From Pezizomycotina sp. ARF18 (lineage: Eukaryota > Ascomycota), in the NCBI GenBank assembly GCA_002224055.1, contig AZLU01000371.1, positions 1 through 24,941 of the forward strand: DNA of 24,941 nucleotides, in the 5' to 3' direction. Below the pieces are notes generated by a model. That model searched no databases and was not told the DNA's origin. It saw only the letters and a program-made list of their open reading frames with translations. Each line of letters starts with the position of its first letter. Position 1 is the first letter of the stretch. The translations under genes were made by a program, and so were the position numbers. Below, one piece after another: positions 11,527 to 21,959 of the stretch.

Positions 11527-13368
11527 GGTAGGATAGAAATGAAGAACGTCAGTACTGAAGGTACGTGAACAGATCCTGAAATACCAGTAGACCAGTAAGT
11601 TATCAGTCAGAGGCGGGCCTTCTATTCTTTTATAAGATTAAACGTGGTGTTCATATACTGCCCTGATTATTCTTATCGAGTATTCTCAACAAGCGCCGCC
11701 CTACACATCCTACAGGAACCTAACCAGTCAATGTTATTCCATGGATCTTAGAATACGTTGAGTTCTAAATGTGATAGTCTAGTACTATGTTTGGCAGCTG
11801 TCTATTGAAACCACTGCATTAAAGGGTCGTTTCAAGCTCGCTTATACATCAGGATCTTCCATGAAAATTCCAGGGTCTCATGAAATTTCCGATTCTTAAA
11901 GCAATACAACTGGAAACATCACCACAAAATGTTTTTCTTCATGAATTCTATAAGGAAAAATCGCAATAACTTTACAAGCTTATATTCTTGATTCCTGAGC
12001 GGATAGCTTCACGTTATACTTTCACGGTCCGAAGACCTCTACGAAGTGTCTCGAGCCTGGCGACTGAACGAAGACGACTGGTACTTAGCGAAGCCGAGAG
12101 ACACGATCATGCATCGAAATCTATCGTGAAGCTTTTATTTATTCCTTCTGCAGGTATTAGCTAGCGCGCAGGCAAGTTTTCTAAGCGAACGCCGAGCGAT
12201 CGAAATGAAACATTATTGGAAATAAGGGTTGAGGATAGCTGCCTCGATGAAGTGAAACGGGCTTTGATGTAGGGTGGTGAAAGATGTGCACTTTGATAGT
12301 GACCTAGATTATGGATTTGGCTTGAAATAGCGAGCCTCCATTGACGCAGCGACGTTGTCGTGAAAGCTCCTTTCAGAAGGGTGTCAAATCTATAATAAAT
12401 TCATGCAGGCGCTCATGGCAGTTTCGCGAGATGAAATTGGGCCTCGGCAAACCGATTGTTAGATCGATCTCAATAAACAGTCCTTTGTCATGCCGCAGAT
12501 AAATTGAACGAGCCACTTTATTGGGGATTTATCTCGTGCCGATGAGGACCTTTTATCGGCGAAGTATATTATATCAATCTAAGACATCTTGCTTACTCGA
12601 CTAGGATGAGGCACCATAGACGTCCAGTGGTGATGTGCCTACTGCCAATGATATTCCGCCTCTACATATGCTAAGCCACTGCTTTCGGGAAACCAGCGCG
12701 TGAATTGTAACCTACTGGCGCTTCGACGAACGCGAGACTCAAACAAGGACTTCATTGCCGTGAGCTAGATATTACCTTATTGTCGGTGCTGGTCGATAGG
12801 TGCCCTAGGTATAATAGAATTTATAATAGTGAAAGCTCTTTCGAACTCGTTATAGCACCTCTGCGCCCTATAGCGCTCCAAATTGATGATCGCTCAAACG
12901 CGAGCCCTTGAGAATAAGGATGTTTCGTTACAAGTTGGCCCGGTCAACGGCGAAACCAAGTTCACTTATTCAACGTTAAGTAAGCATTTTGACGGATCTT
13001 ATTTGCGAAAAGGATCGAGACTAAAACAGTTAGCCAATTGACTAGTAATTGCGCTAAAGCGGTTAAGTAAATCCGCTGAAATCTTTTAGGACTTTTCTGT
13101 TGATCACGATCTCGTTTACTACCGAGACGCACAAGGTTCAATTTGTGACGTCAAAGAGGAAACGAGGGGCAAAATCCCACCCGCCATATGACGTTGGCTG
13201 CAGTTCTTGGACATGAACGCTTTCACAAACTTGATATCGATAGTATGATAAATATCGTCGCTGTCGCAGCTTGAGTGTCTGTTATTCACCGTCGAATACA
13301 TTATCGCTGAAATAAAACTAGATTATCCATACTTACAGAAAACACACCAAGCAAATATCTCATAAACC
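11527..13368. other. Intergenic spacer between divergent PI-PLC-like and PEBP genes
   Basis: About 1.8 kb separates the divergent start codons. No protein family motif was recognised in six frames and open frames are short and scattered. Base composition is mixed, with no simple repeats. The right end (about 13320-13368) is A/C-rich just before the PEBP ATG, as is common in fungal leaders. A degraded gene or an RNA gene cannot be ruled out by eye. Confidence 0.5.
11627..11635 (-). promoter_or_regulatory. TATA-box candidate for the PI-PLC-like gene
   Basis: Read on the minus strand this is TTATAAAAG, about 100 nt upstream of the ATG at 11526. That is a usual position for a fungal TATA element with a short leader. 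It is supported by motif and spacing only. Confidence 0.4.
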
Positions 13369-14105
13369 ATGTCATTCAACTCAACATTCGAAAAGGACGG
13401 CATCATCCCCGACGTCCTCTCCAAGGATTCTGTTAGTATTAAGCACACCATCCGCGTCGAGTGGCCGGACGCGAAACTCAGCTTCCCCGGTCAGTCCGTC
13501 CCGCGGCAGTCCACGCAACCAGAGCCGAAGCTCTTCCTTGAACCGCATTTACCGACGATGACGACCTCAAGGCGTCCTACACGCTCATAATGACGGACCC
13601 AGACCTGACGAAGAAGAATGATGATCGCGCGGTCAAGTACGTCACTGGCTGGTGACAAACGTTAAGGTGCAGAGCGACGGGGGGTCTGTACGGTCGGAGG
13701 AGACGTATTAACTCCTGGGTTGGACCGGCGCCGATGCCGCTTGTGATGGGTAAGAAGACCTTCAGATACCCGTACTTCCCCTTTGCGATGTTTATAGCTT
13801 GCTAAAAGTGGATTGTAGCGAGCACCGCTACGTCTTCATCCTCTCAGGAAGAACGGAACGGGCGCGGATACGTCCGAATCGGACCTGAAGTCGCAGTCAA
13901 AGGAACTGTCGGAGGAGATCCAGGGCGAGCACCAGGACCTGAAGGATAGGATGGGGTTTAACGCCGCCGAGCTCATCCAGAAGAAGGCTGGGAGGTGAAG
14001 GCGTGCACGTACATGCTCGTGAGCGGGAACATTCAGTCTATTGGCACGAATATTGCGCTAGGAGCGACGGCTCTGGCGCACAAAGCTACCGGGGCGTTGA
14101 TGTAG
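13369..14105 (+). CDS. Phosphatidylethanolamine-binding protein (PEBP) family, frameshifted
   Basis: This is a small, probably cytosolic protein of the PEBP/TFS1/RKIP family. Family members bind anionic or phospholipid head groups, and some inhibit carboxypeptidase Y or kinases; the partner here is unknown. Family hallmarks appear in order: LSFPGQSVPRQSTQPEPKLF, YTLIMTDPDLTKKND with the ligand-pocket DPD, HWLVTNVKVQSDGG, a TPWVGPAPMPLVMG-like segment, then EHRYVFIL after the intron. An acidic, helix-prone insert (ESDLKSQSKELSEEIQ) and RMGFNAAELIQKK follow, then WEVKACTYMLVSGNIQ and an Ala/Gly-rich C-terminal tail. The intron is 13750-13818 (GTAAGA...TTGTAG). Frame changes occur near 13543, 13645, 13712, 13749, 13850 and 13990. 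Most are explained by one missing base in a short run, for example TACCGTCAC read as TACGTCAC. The start is the first ATG, followed by 58 uninterrupted family-like codons. The gene is convergent with the P450 gene. Confidence 0.85.
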
Positions 14106-14396
14106 AAGGGAAACCGAACAGCTATGCCTTATAGACATATCCTCAAAAGAGAATGAAGTGGTCTTTAGTCTACCACGACTTGAAAACCAAACATTATGAG
14201 TTCTGAAATCACCAGATTGTTTTAAATGTGAACCAGCAGTTAGACTGTCTGCATGTTCTGCCCTCCGTCGCTTGATGGGTTTGAACCTTCCAGATCATCT
14301 ATTAATATAAAAATACGGATTGAAGGGAGAAGTAACACTAGTTAAACGTGAAATAAAATCAAATAAAAATCGAATAAACTCGAACAATTCAAACTC

Positions 14397-14412
14397 GAAC
14401 AAAACTAAACAA

Positions 14413-14446
<34 letters not shown>

Positions 14447-14486
14447 GAGCAAAGCTGAGCAAAACTGAACGAAACTGAGATAAACT
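14397..14486. repeat. Degenerate decamer repeats flanking a (TA)14 tract
   Basis: A perfect TA dinucleotide run occupies about 14416-14443. To its right are four tandem 10-mers (GAGCAAAGCT, GAGCAAAACT, GAACGAAACT, GAGATAAACT; 14447-14486). To its left are two more of the same type (GAACAAAACT, AAACAAAACT; 14397-14416). The array lies between the stops of the convergent PEBP and P450 genes, in a 463-nt gap that is A-rich and otherwise empty. Confidence 0.85.
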
Positions 14487-14568
14487 AATGAAATTCAGAC
14501 AAACAGAAGCAAATTCAAGATACTACATCAACTTGGAACAAAAGCGGAAAACCCAGTCATCAAACACG

Positions 14569-17500
14569 CTACGAAAACACGTCGCTGACGATCCTATCGT
14601 TCCTAAACTCTCCATAAACTTCTCCATCGCCTCCTCGCTCTGGTCAATCTCATTCCCCTCCCTATCGTACTCCTTCGCCCTGATCATCTCCCTCGCCGCC
14701 TTCCCGATCTCGTTCGAAAACCCTTTCGTCCCGCAAATGTACACCTTCGCTCCCTTCCTCCACATATCCGCCACGTACTCCCGATCCTTCAGCATCCTAT
14801 CTTGCACATATTTACAGCCTTCGCTCTTCTCCGTCTCCTTACTGAACGCGTACCGGATATCGCACACGCCGTCTTTGATCAGTTTGTCCATATCATCCGC
14901 GTATAACCTATCAACGTCGCTAGACCTGCACCGACGAATAACATCGCGGGTGCAAGTTGACGGCCGGCGTCGGAGAGCACTTTACGTTCTTGTAGGAAGC
15001 CGCGGAATGGTGCCAGGCCAGTTCCCGCGCAGAACATGAGGAGGGGTACTTTATCCACCTCTAGCGGTAGTTCGAAGCCCTTCCGTCGCGGGCGGACGGA
15101 GACGAGGATTGTATCCCCTCAGAGAGGATTTCAGGTGGTTACTAGCGACCCCAACGAACTTGGATTCGGAGTCGCTGAGGACGCCGTATGTGATTGAACA
15201 GGTAGACGGCGGCGACGCGAGGGGCGATGAGAGATGGAGTAGTGACGCACACGCAGCGGTGGGAGGTAAGAGAGGAAAGTACCAAAGGGGAGCTTCGCGG
15301 AGGGGTGAGATTCGAGGAGGTCGAGTAGGCTTTTACAGTTTGCGGTGTTTCGTGTTACGCCTACTGATCCAGCGTATTGCTCTAGTGATGACTTTTCGGC
15401 GGGTTGGAAGCGATGTCTGCTAGCAGCTGGACGTGTTTCTTTGTGGCGGGTTGCGCTAATTCGACGTATCCGCGAGGACATCTGCGACGGACAGCGCGTG
15501 TTAATGGGTAGCGTAGAACTGGCCTTGGACGATATCGTGATGGTCGCGTGCCACGGTAGTCCGAAGTGCTTTAATACGCGCTTACGTTAACCATAGGGAT
15601 TCGTCGGTAACACAGCCAAGTAATCACCGCAGGAGTACGCCATGTCGTCGGGGAGTTGATGTCCATGTGTCTCTTTTCCGGTTCCCAGGTTTCGTGAGTG
15701 TTTGAACCGCGAGAACTTTCGCCTCCCGCACGTCGTGCCGCAACGTCGAGGCGCGCTTGTCTTCCTCTACGCGGACGTCGACCGTCATCGCTTGCGCTGC
15801 ATCGGCGGACGCTGTCGCGGAGGTGATATGCGGCCAGACGTCTGATTCCACTGGTCGAATTTCTCGTAGATGTCGTCGGTCACGGCATCGCTGGATCCGC
15901 GGAGTATATTACTCGCCGCCCTTTCGATGAGCAGGGCTTCGACGAGTTTCGGGACAGCCTGGAAGGTGACGTCCAGTCGCTGTTACCGCAGCCGAAGACA
16001 GCGAAATTTAAGACCCTTGAATGAATTCCCTGGTCGGGATTGCAGCCATTGTACAAAGCCGGCGGCGTTATCGGGGGGTTGTCCTTCGTACGAAGACGTT
16101 ACAATGATGAGTCTTTCGTTGGATTTGATCTGGTCTACTGCGGCGTCATCGTCGTGACCACGGGTGTTATGTTACGGGCCGTGGCGTCATAGGACATCTT
16201 CTGCGCGAGGGCTCGCAGGTGCCCGTGTTGGAGCCGTAGATTATCTGATCGTCTCCCTGAACCGCTTCCACCGCTACCACCGAGGGTACTGCCCATTGCC
16301 GGTGTGGTAGACTTAGCGTCGTCGTCTAGGCTGGTACGGAACAACTCCTTCTCCAGCGTCGTCGCGCTCGCGTCGCCTCGGAGGGTAGCGCGCATGTACA
16401 CCTCTGACGGCTTGATCGTCAGTGCCTGCTTCAGCCGCATCTTGTACCCGGGATCGTCCAATTCAAAGTTAAACCTCTGCAGTAACAGCGCTACCACGAG
16501 CAGCGCCTCCTGCCATGCGAACGCGCGTCCGATGCAAGCGCGCACTCCATCGCCGAAGGGTTTCCACGCGTTTTTGGGTAGCTTCTCGAAATTCTCGTCG
16601 AGCATGCGCTCCGGCGGAAGTCTTCCGCATCGTCGCCGTAGACTGCTGGGTCGCGGTGGCATTTGGAGAGGAGCGCCATTATGGGTTCGTCGGGATTGAG
16701 GATAATATTCGCCGTTATCGAGTGGTTATTTTTGGCCGCGGAGTTCTGGCTTGATGCGCTTCGAGAAGGCGGGCGCCGTGGGTAGAGACGGAGCGTTTCC
16801 CAGGAGGACGGCGTTGATGTATTTGAACTTCTTGAGGTCGTCTACTGTTATAGGACGTCGGCCGCATACTTCGTCTACTTCACGCTGCGCGAAGGTCGTA
16901 CGCTCTCCTATTTTGTACAGAAAGCAGAAAGGTAAAAGAGAGCAAACCGCTAGTTGTTTCGTGACCGGCGACGAGGAACGTCCTCAATGTTCGCAATAAT
17001 AAGGTCGTCCCTCATCGCTTCACCGGTTTTCGGATCTTTCCATTCAACAACGTGTTAAAGAAAATCCTTCTTCTGCGAAATGATTATTCCTCCTCCGATC
17101 CACAATCTCCTGTGCAATGTTCCTCTGTATTTCATTATCCGCTTTCGAACTTTGCGTTCTTTCCAGAAGCGACCTTACTTACGTGGCGCCGCGCTTGGCC
17201 GATTACACGCTTCGGTGAGCATCCCTATCATCTGGCGTCGACGAAGGGTGCATATCGTCGCGTAGAACGAGTTGAAACCTGTAACCATAGTAAATGATAT
17301 AGACAGAGCGCGATAGTGTCCAGCGTTAAGCGCGTGAAGTCGTCCGTCACGTTTATCCGCTTACAGGGACCCATGCGCGACCACTTCAGCACTAGTTGGG
17401 ATGCGATGTCAAACATCTCGCCGTACATAGCCTGTATACTGAGCGGACCGAACGCGGGCATGAAGTATGCGGTGGGCCTGGTGCCAGTCTGGATCGTCAT

Positions 17501-17777
17501 TGCGAGCGAGAACAGACCGCGTGGCCTTGTCATTCGAGCGGGAGACCTGTTGTAGACCGCCCGCGACGGTCTTTTCGAAGGTTGCAGGGTCGCAGATTTG
17601 GTTCAAGTAGGTTGACATTGCCGACGACGACGCGGGTTTGGCCAGCGATTGTGAACTTTAGAAGGGCCCGTAGATTCGACGAGCTTTGAGAAGGGATTCT
17701 ATGGGGGTGTCTTGGCGTTAGGTCGGTGAGGTTGCCGAGGAAGAGTTTCGTTGGGGGTTGGGTGGATTGTTTGACAT
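14569..17777 (-). CDS. CYP505-type self-sufficient cytochrome P450 / NADPH-P450 reductase fusion, frameshifted
   Basis: This is a fungal homologue of P450BM3 and P450foxy. Members hydroxylate fatty acids near the omega end using NADPH, with FAD and FMN in the same chain; this protein's substrate is inferred. Domain order from the ATG at 17777: [45 protein letters not shown]-helix AGHETTSG (16949-16969), K-helix ETLR of the ExxR motif (16788-16799), and heme loop [14 protein letters not shown] (about 16517-16557) with the Cys ligand. A Ser/Gly linker follows, then FMN domain [11 protein letters not shown] (about 16210-16243) and [11 protein letters not shown] with VFGCGN, FAD motif RHYSIS (about 15230-15250), NADPH motif [19 protein letters not shown], and the family C-terminus [10 protein letters not shown] before TAG at 14569-14571. 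The 3.2 kb length matches the family's roughly 1,050-1,100 residues, with at most short introns. Ten or more frame changes occur, and all cofactor motifs are conserved. Confidence 0.92.
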
Positions 17778-19626
17778 TTTTGATGTATGAGAGTGGGGAT
17801 AGATGGATGTCTGTAGATTAGATTGGAGAAGAAGGGGAGCGGGTTGGAGTAAGATGGTCTTTGTGATATATAAAGGTCTGTATTTGAGGGCTTCGATCTC
17901 TGGGTCCTGGATAAGAGGGAAAGTCGTCAGGTTTTGTAGGGCGGGCTGTCGGTTGCCGGTGATTGTGGAGGAATGTTTTGTATGATGAGGGTGATGCTGG
18001 ATATTTCCTTGACTGCGAGGTGGTTCAGCAGTAGTTATATACGAGCTGTGTACTAAATCTCCTGGGTGGTATGTATCCACAACTCATCTCTGCTCTATCT
18101 CAAAGAGACTCCGAGAAGTGCGCGGATCTGCGGGTTCGTGGAGAAGCGACCGAGGCTCCATACCTACGGGCCCGAAAAAGCCAAGTCAAGCCATGCTCAA
18201 TTAGGCCTGCACATCACCGACGATAGCATTTGCGAAAAGAAACCGTATCGAGATGTCCGTCTTCGGAAGTGTCAGCGACCGGGCGCCGACTGGAAAACGT
18301 CGTTCGTGAAACGAGGAAATATAATAATTACTTGATGATAACTGCATTAAACTGCGCCTTCGACGATGAGGTTAAAGCAAAGTACAGATAAACCTCATAT
18401 GCAACAATATTTCGGGAAATGTTGGCCCTGCTAATCTCTTACGGAACGGAAGTCATCGCTAGGCTTCCTGCGTTGCATGCATTCAAGGGCTGAGCGAGGA
18501 CGTTTAAGGCCAAAAGAAGCTTTTGGTGGGGTTCGCTCGTTTTGACGGAGGTCGGAGGTTGTAAACGCGACGTTCAGATCTGAAACGTCCTACCACGGTT
18601 TCCAAGAAATTTATCTCGCAATTATTGGCTTGACAGAGGCCAAGTGAGCGTATCAAGGATGTTTTTGGGCTCTTGTCACTTTGAAATCGCTCTCTATGAC
18701 ACTCGCAAGTAATTCCTATTGCGGGCAATTGAGATGCGACGAGGCTATATCACCAGTCTCTAAGCGTTGGCGTTTTTCTTGTACCGCGGTCAAAGACGCT
18801 CTCTTGGCCGCTCAGGAACATGCCGGTCCATTTCCTACCAATCGTAACTAATACATCTACGCATGCGCATGACGTGTCTAAATCTTAGGCTAATCGGGAT
18901 GCTGGTTAGCCGGCCCTGAACCGTTTCCGGACGGAGTTTTCCGCAATCTTAAGTTTGTTGATGGTGACAAGTCTATCCCTACTAACAGTGTTAGAAAGCA
19001 GTCAAGCTGACAACGTGTGAAGAGGCTTGAGAAGTATGGAACGCTCTTAGTGAGGTTACGTCTGATCCAGGCTCAGTCCATCGGAAGTCCGAGCCCGAAG
19101 CGTAGAGTAACATTAAACTTGGTATAGCTTATTATATTCTACTGCGGCTTTGGTGTAGTGTACAGACTCTTTTAAGATGAAGCTTGATGTTGCTCTCCCG
19201 CGAAGAACAATCCCTCAGTATTGTTGCCGAGAGTATCATGCCTTGTGAATGACGTGAATTCTAGGAAGGCTAATGCGGGCAGCATGGATCCGGCTTGGGG
19301 TTCTTCACGACAGTGAATCTAGAAGAGCAATCTGGGGGCTATATCAAAGGAAATTCAGGAAATTGGTCTGGTCTAGGGGATTTTTATTACTATTACTACT
19401 ACTACTTAGCGGAATAACTGCTTTATATAGTGATGTACATAATGAGCGACTGTAATGAGCAAACTACCTAGACGTACAAACAAGAACTTCTTACCTCAAA
19501 GTGCACATATCCTCCTCCTTTCTTACTTTTTAAAATACATGAAACTTTTGTATCTCCTGGCAGACGTATTACTGGAACACATGCCTCGTTTCAAAAATGC
19601 GATAGCATCTATCACCACTAACGTAT
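17778..19626. other. Intergenic spacer without a recognised gene
   Basis: About 1.85 kb lies between the P450 start and the 3' end of the Cys-rich gene. Short open frames on both strands (for example 18066-18335 on + and 18504-18728 on -) show no family motif. A short TAC/TACT run is present near 19386-19410. No promoter, RNA gene or mobile element could be supported beyond the TATA candidate near 17870. Confidence 0.5.
17866..17874 (-). promoter_or_regulatory. TATA-box candidate for the CYP505 gene
   Basis: The minus strand reads TTTATATATC about 90 nt upstream of the ATG at 17777. This spacing resembles the TATA-like element before the PI-PLC-like gene. The call rests on motif and distance. 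Confidence 0.4.
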
Positions 19627-20149
19627 CTAGTTACTGCTCCGCGGAACAACCTTGACCGTAACGCCCAGCGTGAAGTAACTGTAACTCCCCGGCAAAACGC
19701 CCTCTCGGTCCTTTCCGCAGGGTCCAGAATCTGCTACAACCCATCGCCACAGTCTTCGGATAGACGCACTGCGGGTTCCCATTCGCGACGGTAACAACCT
19801 TACAATTCCCCTTGGTCACGTAATCGTAAGTGCTAAGGAACACCTTGTCGCACGCGACCTCACCGGTGCGGGTGCGTAAGTCCGAGAGCGCGGGTTCGCA
19901 GTAGGCGGCCGGGATGCGCGGGGTTGAAGCGTCGGGAGCGGCGCAGGATCCGCCGGATTTGGACGGGCCGGGACCACCGCTTTGGGCGGAGCGGTTGTGA
20001 ATTACGGGGGCCGGGACCGGTGACGGTAAGGGGATCCTTTAGTGGGTTCTGGACTGGTCCGGGACCGGTGAAGTGAGGGGGTTGTTTGGGGGATGACGGT
20101 CCAGGGCCGGTGACGAGGAAGGGGTCCTGTGAATGGGTTTCTGCGCCAT
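19627..20149 (-). CDS. Unrecognised small Cys-rich protein with TGPGP repeats, frameshifted
   Basis: The function is not recognised. Read across frames from the ATG at 20149, the product is about 170 residues. The N-terminal half is Pro/Gly-rich, with TGPGP three times plus a GGPGP variant at irregular spacing of roughly 12-16 residues (DPFLVTGPGP, PHFTGPGP, DPLTVTGPGP, SGGPGP). The C-terminal half has seven cysteines (SGGSCAAP, AYCEP, VACDKVFL, GNCKVV, PQCVYP, MGCVV, GPCGKD) and ends with strand-like SYSYFTLGVTVKVVPRSSN and TAG at 19627-19629. The cysteine spacing suggests a disulphide-stabilised, possibly extracellular domain, but no signal peptide is visible after this ATG. An upstream exon or a different start is possible. 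Frame changes fall near 20135, 20005-20030, 19930-19950 and 19720-19735. Confidence 0.5.
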
Positions 20150-21291
20150 CGTTTACGGATCTTTTCTCGTAGAAACAAGCTTTCCTTTTAAAAAAGGGTA
20201 CGGATGTTATTGATTTAAGCTTCCTCCATTTTTAATCGTTCCTCCGTTTGTACTTGCGTTTCTGCCTTGTTATTGGTGATATTATTGACTGTATTGTATT
20301 GTAGTGTATTTGTATTGTATTATTCCTTTTTAACTGGAAAAAATGCCGACGCGGCTCCAGCTAATTAAGTTACAATAAATAAATAAGGAATCAGAAATCA
20401 AAGATGAAAATCAAAAATCAAAAATCAAAAATCAAAAATCAAAAATCAAAAATCAAAAATCAAAAATCAAAAATCAAAAATCAAAAATCAAAAATCAAAA
20501 AATCAAAAATCAAAAATCAAAAATCAAAAATGAAACAAAAGGAATTGACAAAAAGGCTAAGCCCGAAGCACGAAAGGCTAACGCAAAGTGGTATATTATT
20601 TTGATTTGAGCTAAAAAGCGAACCGCTGGACAATATAATATTAACGTGAGTTATAATAATTTCTGCAAACAGATGTTTTGATTTTTTGTGTATATTATCT
20701 TTTTTTTTAATAAATTGGTTGGTGGGGGAGTGGCGAGTAAAATAGCTGGCCATTTAGGTACTAGCCGATAACACTATAGGGGCTTTTTGCTGGTTAGCTA
20801 ATAGCTAAATTAAGGCTTTCAACTTGTATTGAGTGGATAAGTTTAAAACGTAGCATAGGCTCGCTAAATCACTACAGGGGCGTGTGATATATTATGCCAG
20901 AGGAGGAGGTTGATGGTTTTTGGTTGGCGGCGATGTTATTGTGAATTCTTGCTAGTACCTCCTCCCGAATCTACTAAACACTAGAATAGAACGGACCAGG
21001 AAAAAAGTAGAAAAGAATACCGATCAATCCAGAAGCAACTTGGAGAACAAGAGAAACGAAAAGGTGAAGAAGCTTGATAGCACGAAGGACCGGCGTAGCT
21101 TTAATATAATAGAAACTTGGATCACTACTTCGATGGCTGTGCGCGATGACTGAGGGGAAGAGCATGGATGCACGCACATTATTCATCATGTCAAAATGAA
21201 TTGACCAAAATCTTTCTTTCATTGTCTACAGGAAAAAGACTCGGTTGCCGCGACAGACTAAAAGAAAAAGCTATATATTAAACGCCAATTA
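20150..21291. other. Intergenic region rich in simple repeats
   Basis: No gene was recognised. It contains a TGTAT-type tract (about 20289-20325), the heptanucleotide array at 20407-20530, and AT-rich sequence after it. GAGGAGGAGGT (about 20900-20910) and ACCTCCTCC (about 20957-20965) form a weak inverted pair. An open frame at 20974-21222 on - has no family features and lies next to the end of gene A. Confidence 0.5.
20407..20530. repeat. Heptanucleotide tandem array (AAAAATC)n
   Basis: About 17-18 copies of a 7-nt unit, nearly perfect, with one 8-nt unit near 20495-20502 where the A-run is longer. It lies about 260 nt upstream of the start of the Cys-rich minus-strand gene. The open frame running through it (Lys/Ile/Gln/Asn/Ser repeats) is a translation artefact of the array. 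Confidence 0.95.
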
Positions 21292-21959
21292 TTACTCCGC
21301 AGTTTCGTACGACGTCGCCAGCTCCTCCTGGATCGTGAGCTCGATGTGGGAGGTAGTTCAGCCAGTGGTATAACCGGCGGTTGTACGCGCCCAGCGCGCT
21401 CGCGGAGAAGCTTCTCTTTGAGGGTCCGAGGGGTTACGTTGAGCGTTGTCAGATTGACGCGGCCGAGGGGCGCGGGTTGTGTCTAGGTTCAGTGGTGGAA
21501 GGTCGTCGGGCGTGTTGTGGCTTACTGCGTTCGCGCGAATTTTTGTTAGCTTGCTCCCTTTGATGCTTGCTGAACGGTTGGAAAGAAGGGGAAAGGGTGA
21601 CATTACTGAGCTTCGTATCCCCTTTCCCCCGTCCTCGTACGGCACCACGTAAACCCCCGCCGTCCGCGAGCTCCAGGTGCAGGGTCTTCTTCACTTCGTC
21701 GGCGTCGAGGGTGGCAAACAGCTCTTGTAGGTCTGAGGGATGTTGCTCCTTTTGAGGGAAAACAAGAAAAATGGGTTCCGTGTTAGCTGAGCTTGAACAA
21801 CGATGAAAATGAAAATGGGTGGTGTGGTGGTGGTGGTCGGAATGTTGTTTTGGTCTTGCATGGCGACACTCACCACTTGCGGAGCCCGCCGTACTCGAAG
21901 AAGAACGCGTTATTGGGGCCGAAGGCGAAGGCGCACTCGGGAGGTGAGTTCTGATCCAT
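21292..21959 (-). CDS. Gene A: unrecognised fungal protein, paralogue of gene B
   Basis: No named family was recognised. Exon 1 (21959-21874) begins MDQNSPPECAFAFGPNNAFF and continues FEYGGLRKW. Intron 1 is 21873-21749 (GTGAGT...AAAAG). Exon 2 restores the Trp codon and reads SNIP, then, after a one-base frame change, DLQELFATLDADEVKKTLHL, then VYVVPYEDGGKGIRSS. A second intron begins with GTAATG near 21600 and probably ends near 21510. The last exon carries NTPDDLPPLNLDTT, SALGAYNRRLYHWLNYLP and IELTIQEELATSYETAE, with a TAA stop at 21292-21294. The first and last segments look like diverged copies of one unit: G-x-N-x-aromatic, then W-x-x-(I/L)P, then L-x-E-L. At least four frame changes were seen. 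It shares its divergent promoter region with gene B, whose exon 1-2 sequence and both splice positions match. Confidence 0.6.

Noticed and set aside
7392-17777. A lipid-related gene cluster (PI-PLC-like, PEBP, fatty-acid P450)
   Set aside because: The three genes have lipid-linked families in common, but they are on mixed strands with large spacers and no shared regulator or transporter, so co-function is not supported.
20407-20530. Possible CRISPR array or telomere
   Set aside because: It is a 7-nt tandem repeat with no spacers and not a known telomere unit, in a eukaryotic context.
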